From Solimonas thermocellulolyticum (GTDB lineage: Bacteria > Pseudomonadota > Gammaproteobacteria > Nevskiales > Nevskiaceae): a DNA stretch of 64,000 bases. The translations under genes were made by a program, and so were the position numbers. Positions 1 to 7,838 of the stretch are shown here, one piece after another. How positions within the stretch are numbered: position 1 is the stretch's first letter; the number at the start of each line of letters is the position of its first letter. Location: NCBI RefSeq assembly GCF_040327995.1, contig NZ_JBEPIJ010000003.1:186001-250000 (forward strand). The letters are read 5' to 3'. The notes below the pieces were generated by a model that was not told the origin of the DNA, did no database searches, and saw nothing but the letters and a program-made list of their open reading frames with translations.

Positions 1-801
<801 letters not shown>

Positions 802-831
802 GCATCGAACGGAGTTCTCCTCCGGTGGGTT

Positions 832-861
832 GGGGCGGACGGCTTTGTCCGCCCCTTTTTT
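832..861 (+). terminator. Rho-independent terminator after first amt
   Basis: Perfect 9-bp stem GGGGCGGAC/GTCCGCCCC at 832-840 and 847-855, loop GGCTTT, followed by six T. It begins 30 bases after the amt stop and indicates that glnK is transcribed from its own promoter. Confidence 0.9.
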
Positions 862-934
862 GTGCGCGCAGCTTCGACTTTTGCGAAAACCGGCAATACA
901 CTCGCCGCCGTAACCGCGGAAGGAACGCTCGCCC

Positions 935-1273
935 ATGAAAATGCTGATCGCCATCATCAAGCCCTTCAAGCTCGACGCCGTGCGCGAGGCCCTGGCCGAC
1001 ATCGGCGTGCAGGGCATGACCGTGACCGAGGTGCGCGGGTTTGGCCGGCAAAAGGGGCATACCGAGCTGTACCGAGGCGCCGAGTACACCGTCGATCTGC
1101 TGCCCAAGATCAAGATCGAAGTCGCACTCGCACCGGACATGGTCGACAAGGCGGTGGATGCGATCCTCAAGGCCGCGAAGACCGGCCAGATCGGTGACGG
1201 TAAGATCTTCATCTACGACCTCGAGCAGACCGTGCGCATTCGCACCGGTGAATCCGGCGTCGAAGCGGTTTGA
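935..1273 (+). CDS. glnK: Nitrogen regulatory protein P-II
   Basis: PII signal protein of 112 aa, the normal family length. It senses 2-oxoglutarate, ATP/ADP and glutamine status and gates Amt channels. The T-loop RGFGRQKGHTELYRGAEY carries the uridylylation tyrosine at residue 51. The second PII signature, TGQIGDGKIF, and the RIRTGE end are intact. The start ATG is preceded by GGAAGGA. Lying between two amt genes makes it GlnK rather than GlnB by role, though sequence alone does not separate the two paralogues. Terminators before and after suggest a single-gene transcript. No clear sigma-54 promoter was seen in the 73 bases upstream. Confidence 0.95.
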   Translation: MKMLIAIIKPFKLDAVREALADIGVQGMTVTEVRGFGRQKGHTELYRGAEYTVDLLPKIKIEVALAPDMVDKAVDAILKAAKTGQIGDGKIFIYDLEQTVRIRTGESGVEAV

Positions 1274-1288
1274 TCGAATCGACGGTGC

Positions 1289-1323
1289 GCCCCCGTTGAA
1301 CGAGACAGCAGCGGGGGCTTTTT
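1289..1323 (+). terminator. Rho-independent terminator after glnK
   Basis: Stem GCCCCCG/CGGGGGC at 1289-1295 and 1312-1318 with a 16-base loop, followed by TTTTT. It starts 15 bases after the glnK stop, in the gap before the second amt. Confidence 0.8.
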
Positions 1324-1342
1324 CACGCATGGGGGGAGAGTG

Positions 1343-2635
1343 ATGAGAACAGCCATCGGCGTGCTGACCGGCGTGCTGCCGGCGGCGGCGCTCGCGCAGG
1401 ACGGTATCGATAGCGGCAGCACGGCGTGGATCATGACCAGCTCGGCGCTGGTGTTGTTCATGTCGCTGCCGGGGCTTGCGCTGTTCTACGGCGGTCTGGT
1501 GCGCGCGAAGAACGTGCTCAGCGTGCTGATGCAGTGCTTCGCGATCGTCTGCGTCGTGTCGATTCTCTGGTTCGTCTGCGGCTACAGCCTCGCGTTTGCG
1601 CCCGGCAATGGCTTCATCGGCGGCCTGTCCAAGGCTTTCTTCGCCGGCGTCGCCGAAGGCTCGATGAGCGGCGCGATTCCGGAAACCGCGTTCGCGATGT
1701 TCCAGCTCACCTTCGCCTGCATCACCCCGGCGCTGATCGTCGGCGGCTTCGCCGAGCGTATGCGCTTTTCGGCGATGCTGCTGTTCTCGGTGCTGTGGCT
1801 GTTCGTGGTCTACCTGCCGGTGTGCCACTGGGTCTGGGCGGCCGACGGCTGGCTCTACGCGCGCGGCCTGATCGACTTTGCCGGCGGCACCGTGGTGCAC
1901 ATCACCGCCGGCGTCGCCGCGCTCGTTGCCGCGCTGGTGCTGCGTCCGCGCACGGGCTTTTTGCAGACGCCGATGATGCCGCACAACCTGACCATGACCG
2001 TCACCGGCGCGGGCATGCTCTGGGTCGGCTGGTTCGGCTTCAACGGCGGTTCGGCGCTGGCCGCCGACAACAACGCCGCGATGGCGATCCTGTGCACCCA
2101 CCTGTCGGCCTCGGCCGGTGCGGCCATGTGGGGCGCGATCGAGTGGATCCGCTACGGCAAGCCCTCGGCACTGGGTGTGGTCACCGGCATGGTCGCCGGG
2201 CTCGGCACGATCACGCCGGCGTCCGGCGTCGTCGGTCCCGGCGGCGCACTGGTGATCGGCTTGCTCGCCGGCTTCGTCTGCTTCAACGCCACGCATGCGC
2301 TCAAGCACGCGCTCAAGATCGACGACTCGCTCGACGTGTTCCCGGTGCACGGCGTCGGCGGCATGCTCGGCACCCTCGCCGCCGGCGTCTTCGCCGCCAC
2401 CTCGCTCGGCGTGTTCAGCGGCCAGGGTTATGCCGAGGGCATGGGCATGGGTTCGCAGCTCGGCGTGCAGTTGCTCGGCATCGGTGCCGTGGCGGGCTGG
2501 ACCGCGGTCTGTACCTGGGTGCTGCTCAAGCTCGTCGGTGTGGTCAGCGCGTTGCGGGTCAGCGTTGAAGAAGAGACCGCCGGCCTCGACACCACGCAGC
2601 ACAACGAACGCGGCTACGACCTGCAGACGCTTTGA
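1343..2635 (+). CDS. amt: Ammonium transporter (Amt family), complete
   Basis: Second Amt channel, 430 aa, full length. It opens with a cleavable-looking signal peptide ending AALAQ, as in AmtB. Many hydrophobic helices follow, with the Amt hallmarks FYGGLVRAKN, DFAGGTVVHITAG (pore histidine), GWFGFNGGSA and FPVHGVGG (second histidine). The acidic tail EEETAGLDTTQHNERGYDL is the PII-contact end. The start is ATG 1343; a GTG directly before it at 1340 could add one residue, but the spacing from the GGGGGGAG ribosome site favours ATG. Its 3' end overlaps the convergent CDGSH gene by 22 bp. Two Amt genes around one PII gene is less common than amtB-glnK. Confidence 0.95.
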   Translation: MRTAIGVLTGVLPAAALAQDGIDSGSTAWIMTSSALVLFMSLPGLALFYGGLVRAKNVLSVLMQCFAIVCVVSILWFVCGYSLAFAPGNGFIGGLSKAFFAGVAEGSMSGAIPETAFAMFQLTFACITPALIVGGFAERMRFSAMLLFSVLWLFVVYLPVCHWVWAADGWLYARGLIDFAGGTVVHITAGVAALVAALVLRPRTGFLQTPMMPHNLTMTVTGAGMLWVGWFGFNGGSALAADNNAAMAILCTHLSASAGAAMWGAIEWIRYGKPSALGVVTGMVAGLGTITPASGVVGPGGALVIGLLAGFVCFNATHALKHALKIDDSLDVFPVHGVGGMLGTLAAGVFAATSLGVFSGQGYAEGMGMGSQLGVQLLGIGAVAGWTAVCTWVLLKLVGVVSALRVSVEEETAGLDTTQHNERGYDLQTL

Positions 2636-2886
2636 GGCAGGTTGTGCGAACGGCCGTCGCAGTACGGCCGCTCGCACGACCGACCGCACCCGCAGAGCCA
2701 CAACAGCCCGTCGCCGGCGGCAACCTCAAAGCGCACTGGTGCGACGCCGCAGCCGGCCTGGCTGTCATCGCACAGCGGCAGGCGCGCTGAGCGGCCGCAG
2801 GCGCACCAGCGGTATTCCCCGGGCGCGAGCTCAAGCACACAGGGACGTCCGGCAGCGTTTCCACACCGTACACGCCGTTTCTTCAT
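2614..2886 (-). CDS. CDGSH iron-sulfur domain protein with two degenerate motifs
   Basis: Small soluble protein of 90 aa related to bacterial dual-CDGSH (mitoNEET-like) proteins, whose Cys3-His sites hold 2Fe-2S clusters. Two repeats are visible. The first has C28-A-C30 and C39, but the motif reads CDDSQ, so the histidine is replaced by Gln. The second has C65-G-C67 and C76 but reads CDGRSH, with one extra residue before the histidine. Neither site therefore matches the canonical C-x-C-x2-(S/T)-x3-P-x-C-D-G-(S/A/T)-H exactly. Function is unknown. Start codons here and in the divergent DUF4124 gene are 58 bases apart, and the 3' end runs into amt. Confidence 0.8.
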   Translation of the reverse strand: MKKRRVRCGNAAGRPCVLELAPGEYRWCACGRSARLPLCDDSQAGCGVAPVRFEVAAGDGLLWLCGCGRSCERPYCDGRSHNLPQSVCRS

Positions 2887-2905
2887 CGTCGCTGCGGAAT
2901 CGTAC

Positions 2906-2911
2906 TAGACT
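2906..2911 (+). promoter_or_regulatory. Probable -10 element of the DUF4124 gene
   Basis: TAGACT lies 33 bases before the ATG at 2945, in the short gap between two divergent genes. A weak TTCATC about 18 bases upstream could be the -35. Similar hexamers precede other genes in this window at similar distances. Confidence 0.4.
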
Positions 2912-2944
2912 CGAATCCAGTCACCGTATCGCCAAGGAACGCGC

Positions 2945-3364
2945 ATGTGGCCGAAGACAGCAAGTGTGGCGCTGCTGCTGCTCGCCGCGGCCGGCACCGC
3001 CGGTGCCGGACCGGTTTACAAGTGGGTCGATGACCAAGGGCGCGTGCACTACGCCGACACGCCCAAGCCCGGCTGGAAGCGCGTGGATCTGAAGGTCGCT
3101 CCCGGCTTCGCGCCGGCAACGGGTGGCCAAGTCGAAGGCACCGACACGCAGCAGGGCGCAGCTCCAGACTCGCCCGAGCGCGGCAAGCTGCGCGCCGAGG
3201 AATGCCAGAAGCGTCGCGAACAGCTCGAGACCTACCGCAGGGCGAGCACCATCACCGAGCGCGACGCGCTCGGCAACGAGCGCACGTACAACGAGGAACA
3301 GCGCCTGCAACTGATCGAGCAGACGCAGCAGCAGGTGCGCGAACTCTGCGGCGCCGACGGTTGA
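2945..3364 (+). CDS. DUF4124 domain-containing exported protein
   Basis: 139 aa. An N-terminal signal peptide (hydrophobic LLLLAAAGTAGAG) is followed by the DUF4124 signature VYKWVDDQGRVHYADTPKPG at about residues 22-42. The C-terminal third is charged and predicted helical (rich in E, R and Q). DUF4124 proteins are common in Gammaproteobacteria, are exported to the periplasm and have no established biochemical role. The gene stands alone between the CDGSH gene and convergent speE. The start is chosen because the signal peptide begins there. Confidence 0.85.
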   Translation: MWPKTASVALLLLAAAGTAGAGPVYKWVDDQGRVHYADTPKPGWKRVDLKVAPGFAPATGGQVEGTDTQQGAAPDSPERGKLRAEECQKRREQLETYRRASTITERDALGNERTYNEEQRLQLIEQTQQQVRELCGADG

Positions 3365-3400
3365 ACCGGGCGACCCCGCGATGGCGAGCGGGCGAGGGGT

Positions 3401-4255
3401 TCAGGTCTCGGCGAGGGCTTTGCGCACGTAAGTCGGCAGCGCGAACGCCGCGCGGTGGGTGTCGGCGTTGTAGAACTGCGTGTCCAGCGCCGCGATCGCG
3501 GCTTCATCCAGGCGCTCCACACCGCTGCCGGCGCGCTTGAACGCCAGCGAGGCCGACCACCAACCGGACGGATAGATCACCTGCGGGAAGTGCAGCAGAC
3601 GCGTCTCGGCGAAGCCGGCTTCGCGCATCGCCGCGTGCATCTGCCGAATCAGATCCAGGTGCAGCAGCGGTGATTCCGACTGCTGCACGAGCATGCCGTC
3701 GTCGGCGAGCGCCCGGATGCAGTCGCGGTAGAACGTCTTGCCGAACAGGCCTTCGGCCGGGCCGACCGGATCGGTCGAGTCAATGATGATCAGGTCGATC
3801 GAACCCGGCGCGGCGTCCTTCATCCACTGGATGCCGTCGCCGAAGAACAGCGTTGCGCGTGGATCGTCGTTGCGGTCGCAAAGCTCGGGGAAATACTGCT
3901 CGGCGAGGCGGGTGACGCGCTCGTCGATCTCGACCTGGGTGGCCGACTTCACTTCGGGGTGCTTGAGCACCTCGCGCAGCGTGCCGCAGTCGCCGCCACC
4001 GACGATGACCACGGTTCTGGGGTTCGGGTGCGTGTTCAGTGCCGGGTGCGACATCATCTCGTGGTAGAGGAAGTTGTCGCGCGTCGACACCATGGTGCAG
4101 CCATCGATCGTCATCAGATGGCCGAAGGTCGCGGTTTTCCAGATCTCGATTCTCTGGTACGGCGTCTGCTCCTCGTGCAGTTTCTCGGCCTTGAGCGAGA
4201 AGGCGGTGCCGGTGGCGTCGATCGCTTCGGTGAACCAGGTCTGGTCCAGGGACAT
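3401..4255 (-). CDS. speE: Polyamine aminopropyltransferase (spermidine synthase)
   Basis: 284 aa, the normal SpeE length. It transfers the aminopropyl group of decarboxylated S-adenosylmethionine to putrescine to make spermidine in the cytoplasm. Visible hallmarks are the nucleotide-binding GGGDCGTLREVLKH, YHEMMSHPAL upstream of it, and the catalytic DSTDPVGPAEGLF. It is divergent from speA; the agmatine made by SpeA leads to putrescine, the SpeE substrate. The partner genes speD, aguA and aguB are not in this window. The ATG at 4255 begins with MSLDQTWFTE, a typical SpeE start. Confidence 0.96.
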   Translation of the reverse strand: MSLDQTWFTEAIDATGTAFSLKAEKLHEEQTPYQRIEIWKTATFGHLMTIDGCTMVSTRDNFLYHEMMSHPALNTHPNPRTVVIVGGGDCGTLREVLKHPEVKSATQVEIDERVTRLAEQYFPELCDRNDDPRATLFFGDGIQWMKDAAPGSIDLIIIDSTDPVGPAEGLFGKTFYRDCIRALADDGMLVQQSESPLLHLDLIRQMHAAMREAGFAETRLLHFPQVIYPSGWWSASLAFKRAGSGVERLDEAAIAALDTQFYNADTHRAAFALPTYVRKALAET

Positions 4256-4321
4256 GTCACGAATCCTCTAAAATCGCGGCGCGAGTATAAGCGCTCGCCT
4301 TCTCATGCAAGTGAATCCGAC
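4256..4321. promoter_or_regulatory. Divergent speE/speA promoter region
   Basis: The 66 bases between two divergent start codons must hold both promoters. TATAAG at 4286-4291 can serve as a -10 for speA. On the other strand TATACT at 4289-4284 can serve for speE, with TTGCAT 15 bases upstream. The two -10 candidates overlap, so transcription in the two directions may compete. Confidence 0.4.
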
Positions 4322-6211
4322 GTGACGAATCCCGGCTGGAACGCCGCGCAGGCGCGCGAGTTGTACAACATGCCGCAGTGGGGCGAGGGCTACTTCGACG
4401 TATCGACGCAGGGGCGTGTCGTCGTGCGGCCGCATCCGGCGCGGCCCGAGCTTGGGATCGACCTCTACGAGTTGGCGCAGCGGCTGCGGCGCGAAGGCCT
4501 CGAACTGCCGGTGCTGGTGCGCTTCGCCGGGATCCTGCACGACCGCATCGATGCGCTGACCGGCGCCTTCGCCGAGGTCATCGCCGAACTCGGCTACGCG
4601 GGACGCTATACCGCGGTCTATCCGATCAAGGTCAACCAACAGGGCGACGTGGTCGAGCAGATCGTGCGCCACGGTGGCGAGCGCGTCGGCCTCGAAGCTG
4701 GGTCGAAGCCTGAACTCGCCGCGGTGCTCGGCCTCGCCCGCCCCGGCAGCGTCGTCGTCTGCAACGGCTACAAGGACCGCGCCTACATTCGTCGCGCGCT
4801 GATCGGCCAGAAGTTGGGCCACGAGGTCTACATCGTCGTCGAGAAGCTGTCCGAGCTGCCGCTGGTGATCGACGAGGCCAGGGCGCTGAAGGTCGATCCG
4901 CTGATCGGTCTGCGCGTGCGTCTTTCGGCGAACTTCACCAGCACCCAGCAGAACACCGGCGGCGAGAAGGCCAAGTTCGGCCTGACCTCGCCGCAGATCC
5001 TCGAAGCGGTGGAGATGCTGCGCGCCGCCGGCCGGCTCGATGCGGTGCGGATGGTGCACTTCCATCTGGGCTCGCAGGTGGCCAACGTGCAGGACGTCGC
5101 CAAGGGTCTGCGCGAGGCGGCGCGTTACTACGTCGAGCTGCGCCGGCTCGGCGCACCGGTGGACGTGGTCGACGTCGGCGGCGGCCTCGGCGTCGACTAC
5201 GAGGGCACGCGTTCGCGCTCGTTCTGCTCGATGAACTACTCGCTGCGCGAGTACGCACGCAACATCCTGCGCACCTTGCAGGAGGCGTGCAACGAGGCCG
5301 GCGAACCGCAACCGGACGTGATTTCCGAATCCGGACGCGCACTCACCGCGCATCATGCGGTGCTGATCGCCGATGTCATCGACCGCGACGAGCTGCCGTC
5401 GGCGCGGCTCGATGCGCCGGATGAGGACGCGCCTACGGTGCTGCATGAGCTACACGCGCTGTTCGAGCAGATCGACGCCCAGGGGCCGATCGAGACCCTG
5501 CACGACGCCGCGCAGTTCTTCGGCGATGCGCAGGCCCAGTACACGATGGGCCTGCTCAGCCTGCCGCAGCGCGCCTGGGCCGAGCGCGCCTACTACGCGC
5601 TGGCGCGTGCGGTGCTGCCGAAGCTCGACCCGGGCATCCGCGCGCATCGCGAAGCGATCGACGAGCTGCGCGAGAAGCTCGCCGCCAAGTACTTCTGCAA
5701 TTTCTCGGTGTTCCAGTCGGTGCCGGACGCCTGGGCCATCGACCAGGTGTTCCCGATCATGCCGATCCATCGCCTCGACGAGCGGCCGGATCTGCGCGTG
5801 CGCCTGTGCGACCTGACCTGCGACTCCGATGGCCGGCTCGATCACTACGTCGACCGCGAAGGGTTGATGCCGACGCTGGCGCTGCACGCCTTGCGGCCCG
5901 GCGAGCCCTACCTGATCGGCCTGTTCATGGTCGGCGCCTATCAGGAGATTCTCGGCGACATGCACAACCTGTTCGGCGACACCAATGCCGTCAACGTGGT
6001 GTTGGACGACGCCGGCGGCTGGACGCTCGAAGGCGCGGAGCACGGGGATTCGACCTCCGAGCTGTTGCGCTACGTGCATCTGGAACCCGAGAAGCTCAGC
6101 GCCGCGTATCGTGCCAAGCTCGATCGCGCCGGGCTGCCCGCCGACGAGGCGCAGGCCCTGTTGCGTGAGCTGGAAGCGGGCTTGAGCGGCTACACCTATC
6201 TGAGCGCCTGA
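4322..6211 (+). CDS. speA: Biosynthetic arginine decarboxylase
   Basis: PLP-dependent decarboxylase of 629 aa that converts arginine to agmatine, the first step of the arginine route to putrescine. Hallmarks are YPIKVNQQGDVV (PLP-binding lysine), HFHLGSQV, VDVGGGLGVDYEG and SESGRALTAHHAV. The length equals that of the E. coli biosynthetic enzyme. The reading frame is open further upstream but has no homologous residues there; GTG 4322 (VTNPGWNAAQARELYNMP) is chosen as the start because the family similarity begins there, and the nearby ATG at 4305 is out of frame. The next gene starts one base after its stop, so the two are probably co-transcribed. Confidence 0.96.
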   Translation: MTNPGWNAAQARELYNMPQWGEGYFDVSTQGRVVVRPHPARPELGIDLYELAQRLRREGLELPVLVRFAGILHDRIDALTGAFAEVIAELGYAGRYTAVYPIKVNQQGDVVEQIVRHGGERVGLEAGSKPELAAVLGLARPGSVVVCNGYKDRAYIRRALIGQKLGHEVYIVVEKLSELPLVIDEARALKVDPLIGLRVRLSANFTSTQQNTGGEKAKFGLTSPQILEAVEMLRAAGRLDAVRMVHFHLGSQVANVQDVAKGLREAARYYVELRRLGAPVDVVDVGGGLGVDYEGTRSRSFCSMNYSLREYARNILRTLQEACNEAGEPQPDVISESGRALTAHHAVLIADVIDRDELPSARLDAPDEDAPTVLHELHALFEQIDAQGPIETLHDAAQFFGDAQAQYTMGLLSLPQRAWAERAYYALARAVLPKLDPGIRAHREAIDELREKLAAKYFCNFSVFQSVPDAWAIDQVFPIMPIHRLDERPDLRVRLCDLTCDSDGRLDHYVDREGLMPTLALHALRPGEPYLIGLFMVGAYQEILGDMHNLFGDTNAVNVVLDDAGGWTLEGAEHGDSTSELLRYVHLEPEKLSAAYRAKLDRAGLPADEAQALLRELEAGLSGYTYLSA

Positions 6212-6212
6212 G

Positions 6213-7382
6213 ATGTCGTTGCGCGACGAGGCGCTGCGCCAGGTCTCCCTGCTCGGTGAGCGCGGCCTGCACTGGGTGTCGAATGCGATCGAGCGGCGTC
6301 GCAATGCCGAGAGCTTCATCGTTTCCGGGCTGACGCCGTTCGAGACGATTCACGGCGACGGCCTGATGAGCGTGCGCCGTTATCCACCGCTGGTCGAGCA
6401 CGAGATCGCGGTCGGCGCGCAGACGCGGCCGGTGGCGCGCGAGACGCACCGCACCCCCGTCGTGCTGGTGCCGCCGCTCGCGGCCACCAGTCTGAACTTC
6501 GATCTTTTGCCCAACCGCAGCCTGGTCCGCTTCCTGCTGTCCTACGGCTATCGGGTGTACCTGATCGATTGGGGCGATCCGCAGGCCGATCACCATCATC
6601 TGGGCCTTGCGCACTACACCACGCGCATGCTGCCCGAGGCGCTGGCCGCGATCCGAGCCGACAGTGGCGAGCGTGATCTGAGCCTGCTCGGCTACTGCAT
6701 GGGCGGTCTGTTCTGCCTGATCTACGCCGGCTGGTCGCACGATCCCAAGATCCGCAACATCGTCACCGTCGCCAGCCCGATCGACAGCCACCAGATCGGC
6801 GTCGCCGGTTCGCTGCTGCAAATGATGAACGCGCCGCTGCGCGCGCTGCAGCGCGCGGTGCCGGCGGTGCGCAAGCTCCCGTTCCACGGTCTGCCGGTCG
6901 ATCCGCGCTGGCTGCGGGTGCCGGGCTGGGTCAGTTCGGCGTTGTTCAAGCTGACCAATCCGCTGGGTGCGCTGCAGAGCTATCTCGATCTGCTGATGAA
7001 CCTCTGGGACCGCGACTACGTGACCGAGTACCAGACCATGGCGGCCTGGTTCAATCGCATGCACGACTATCCGGGCGGCATCGTCCAGGACTTCGTGCTC
7101 AAGGTCGGCATCGGCAACCAGCTCGCCCGCGGCAAGCTCAGCCTGAATCGCGACCAACGCGTGCGTTTGGACCGCATCGACTGCGCCCTGCTCGCGATCG
7201 CCGGTAGCGGCGACAAAATCGTCAGCGTCGAGGCCGCCCGCAAGGTGCTCGACATCGTCGCCAGCCGCGACAAGACCTTCGAGATCGCGCCCGGCGGTCA
7301 TGCCGGTGTGTTCGGTGGTTCGCGCGCGCCGGCGACGACGTGGACGCTGGCGGCGGAATGGTTGGCGGCACGAAGTGCCTAA
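6213..7382 (+). CDS. PhaC-like alpha/beta-hydrolase (class III-type polyhydroxyalkanoate synthase family)
   Basis: 389 aa with an alpha/beta-hydrolase core like class III PHA synthase subunit PhaC. The lipase-like box is G-Y-C-M-G-G with the nucleophile Cys162, as in PhaC, rather than serine. The remaining triad candidates are Asp334 in GSGDKI and His363 in GGHAGV. VYLIDWGDP at about 115-123 also matches PhaC. No phaE partner or phasin gene is adjacent, so it may be a stand-alone acyltransferase or hydrolase of this family. The ATG is one base after the speA stop, suggesting read-through from speA. The link between the two functions is not obvious. Confidence 0.75.
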   Translation: MSLRDEALRQVSLLGERGLHWVSNAIERRRNAESFIVSGLTPFETIHGDGLMSVRRYPPLVEHEIAVGAQTRPVARETHRTPVVLVPPLAATSLNFDLLPNRSLVRFLLSYGYRVYLIDWGDPQADHHHLGLAHYTTRMLPEALAAIRADSGERDLSLLGYCMGGLFCLIYAGWSHDPKIRNIVTVASPIDSHQIGVAGSLLQMMNAPLRALQRAVPAVRKLPFHGLPVDPRWLRVPGWVSSALFKLTNPLGALQSYLDLLMNLWDRDYVTEYQTMAAWFNRMHDYPGGIVQDFVLKVGIGNQLARGKLSLNRDQRVRLDRIDCALLAIAGSGDKIVSVEAARKVLDIVASRDKTFEIAPGGHAGVFGGSRAPATTWTLAAEWLAARSA

Positions 7383-7399
7383 AGTGCGGAAGTCGTATC

Positions 7400-7419
7400 G
7401 TTATTATATAAATAATAAC
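7400..7419. repeat. AT-rich perfect inverted repeat
   Basis: GTTATTAT-ATAA-ATAATAAC, arms of 8 bp with a 4-base spacer, all A/T except the outer G and C. It lies 18 bases after the PhaC-like gene and at the 3' edge of a hydrolase remnant. It stands out sharply from the GC-rich surroundings. It could be a weak bidirectional terminator, a protein-binding site or the scar of a lost element. Confidence 0.6.
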
Positions 7420-7715
7420 AAACGCTGGCACGCAAGGAACCGCGCCAGCTCTCGCCGGAACACGCGCGGAGCCTCGAACGGGATCGCGTGGCCGCAGTCG
7501 GGGATGTCGACGATGCGCGCATGCGGCACCAGATCGCGGATCATGCGCTGGCTCTCGGCTGGATGCATGATCGAGTCGTTGCCGATCAGCACCGTCATCG
7601 GCACCGCCAGCGAAGGCAGCGTTGTGCGCCAGTCGTCGTCTTCGAGATACGAGCGCACGCTGTCGAGGTAGATCGTCCAGTTCACGGTCGGCGCGAGGCG
7701 GCGGACGCGCACCAC
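7404..7715 (-). pseudogene. Alpha/beta-hydrolase remnant (C-terminal part only)
   Basis: A 103-codon frame whose product matches only the C-terminal third of an alpha/beta-hydrolase. VPMTVLIGNDSIMHP carries the acid-residue region, and IPDCGHAIPFEAP the catalytic histidine, followed by a typical closing helix (RRELARFLA). The nucleophile and the first two thirds of the fold are absent. The 123 bases between this and the icmF stop contain no further recognisable part of it. It is most simply a decayed gene truncated at its 5' end. The frame begins with tandem GTG codons, so a short peptide could still be made, but a functional enzyme is unlikely. Confidence 0.65.
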
Positions 7716-7838
7716 GGCGTTGCGATCAGACGCGCTCGAAGGGCGCCGCGACGAGCCTCTCCAGCGGACCTACGCCGTCGTGCGCGTGGTATCGCCGACG
7801 ACGGGGACTTCGCGGGATCCGGTGATCGTGCGCGCCGC

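Noticed and set aside
862..934. Sigma-54 promoter before glnK
   Set aside because: No GG-N10-GC element with the right spacing was found.
1232..1245. GTGCGCATTCGCAC inside glnK, one mismatch from the shared icmF/bkd palindrome
   Set aside because: Lies in coding sequence and is imperfect; taken as chance in GC-rich DNA.
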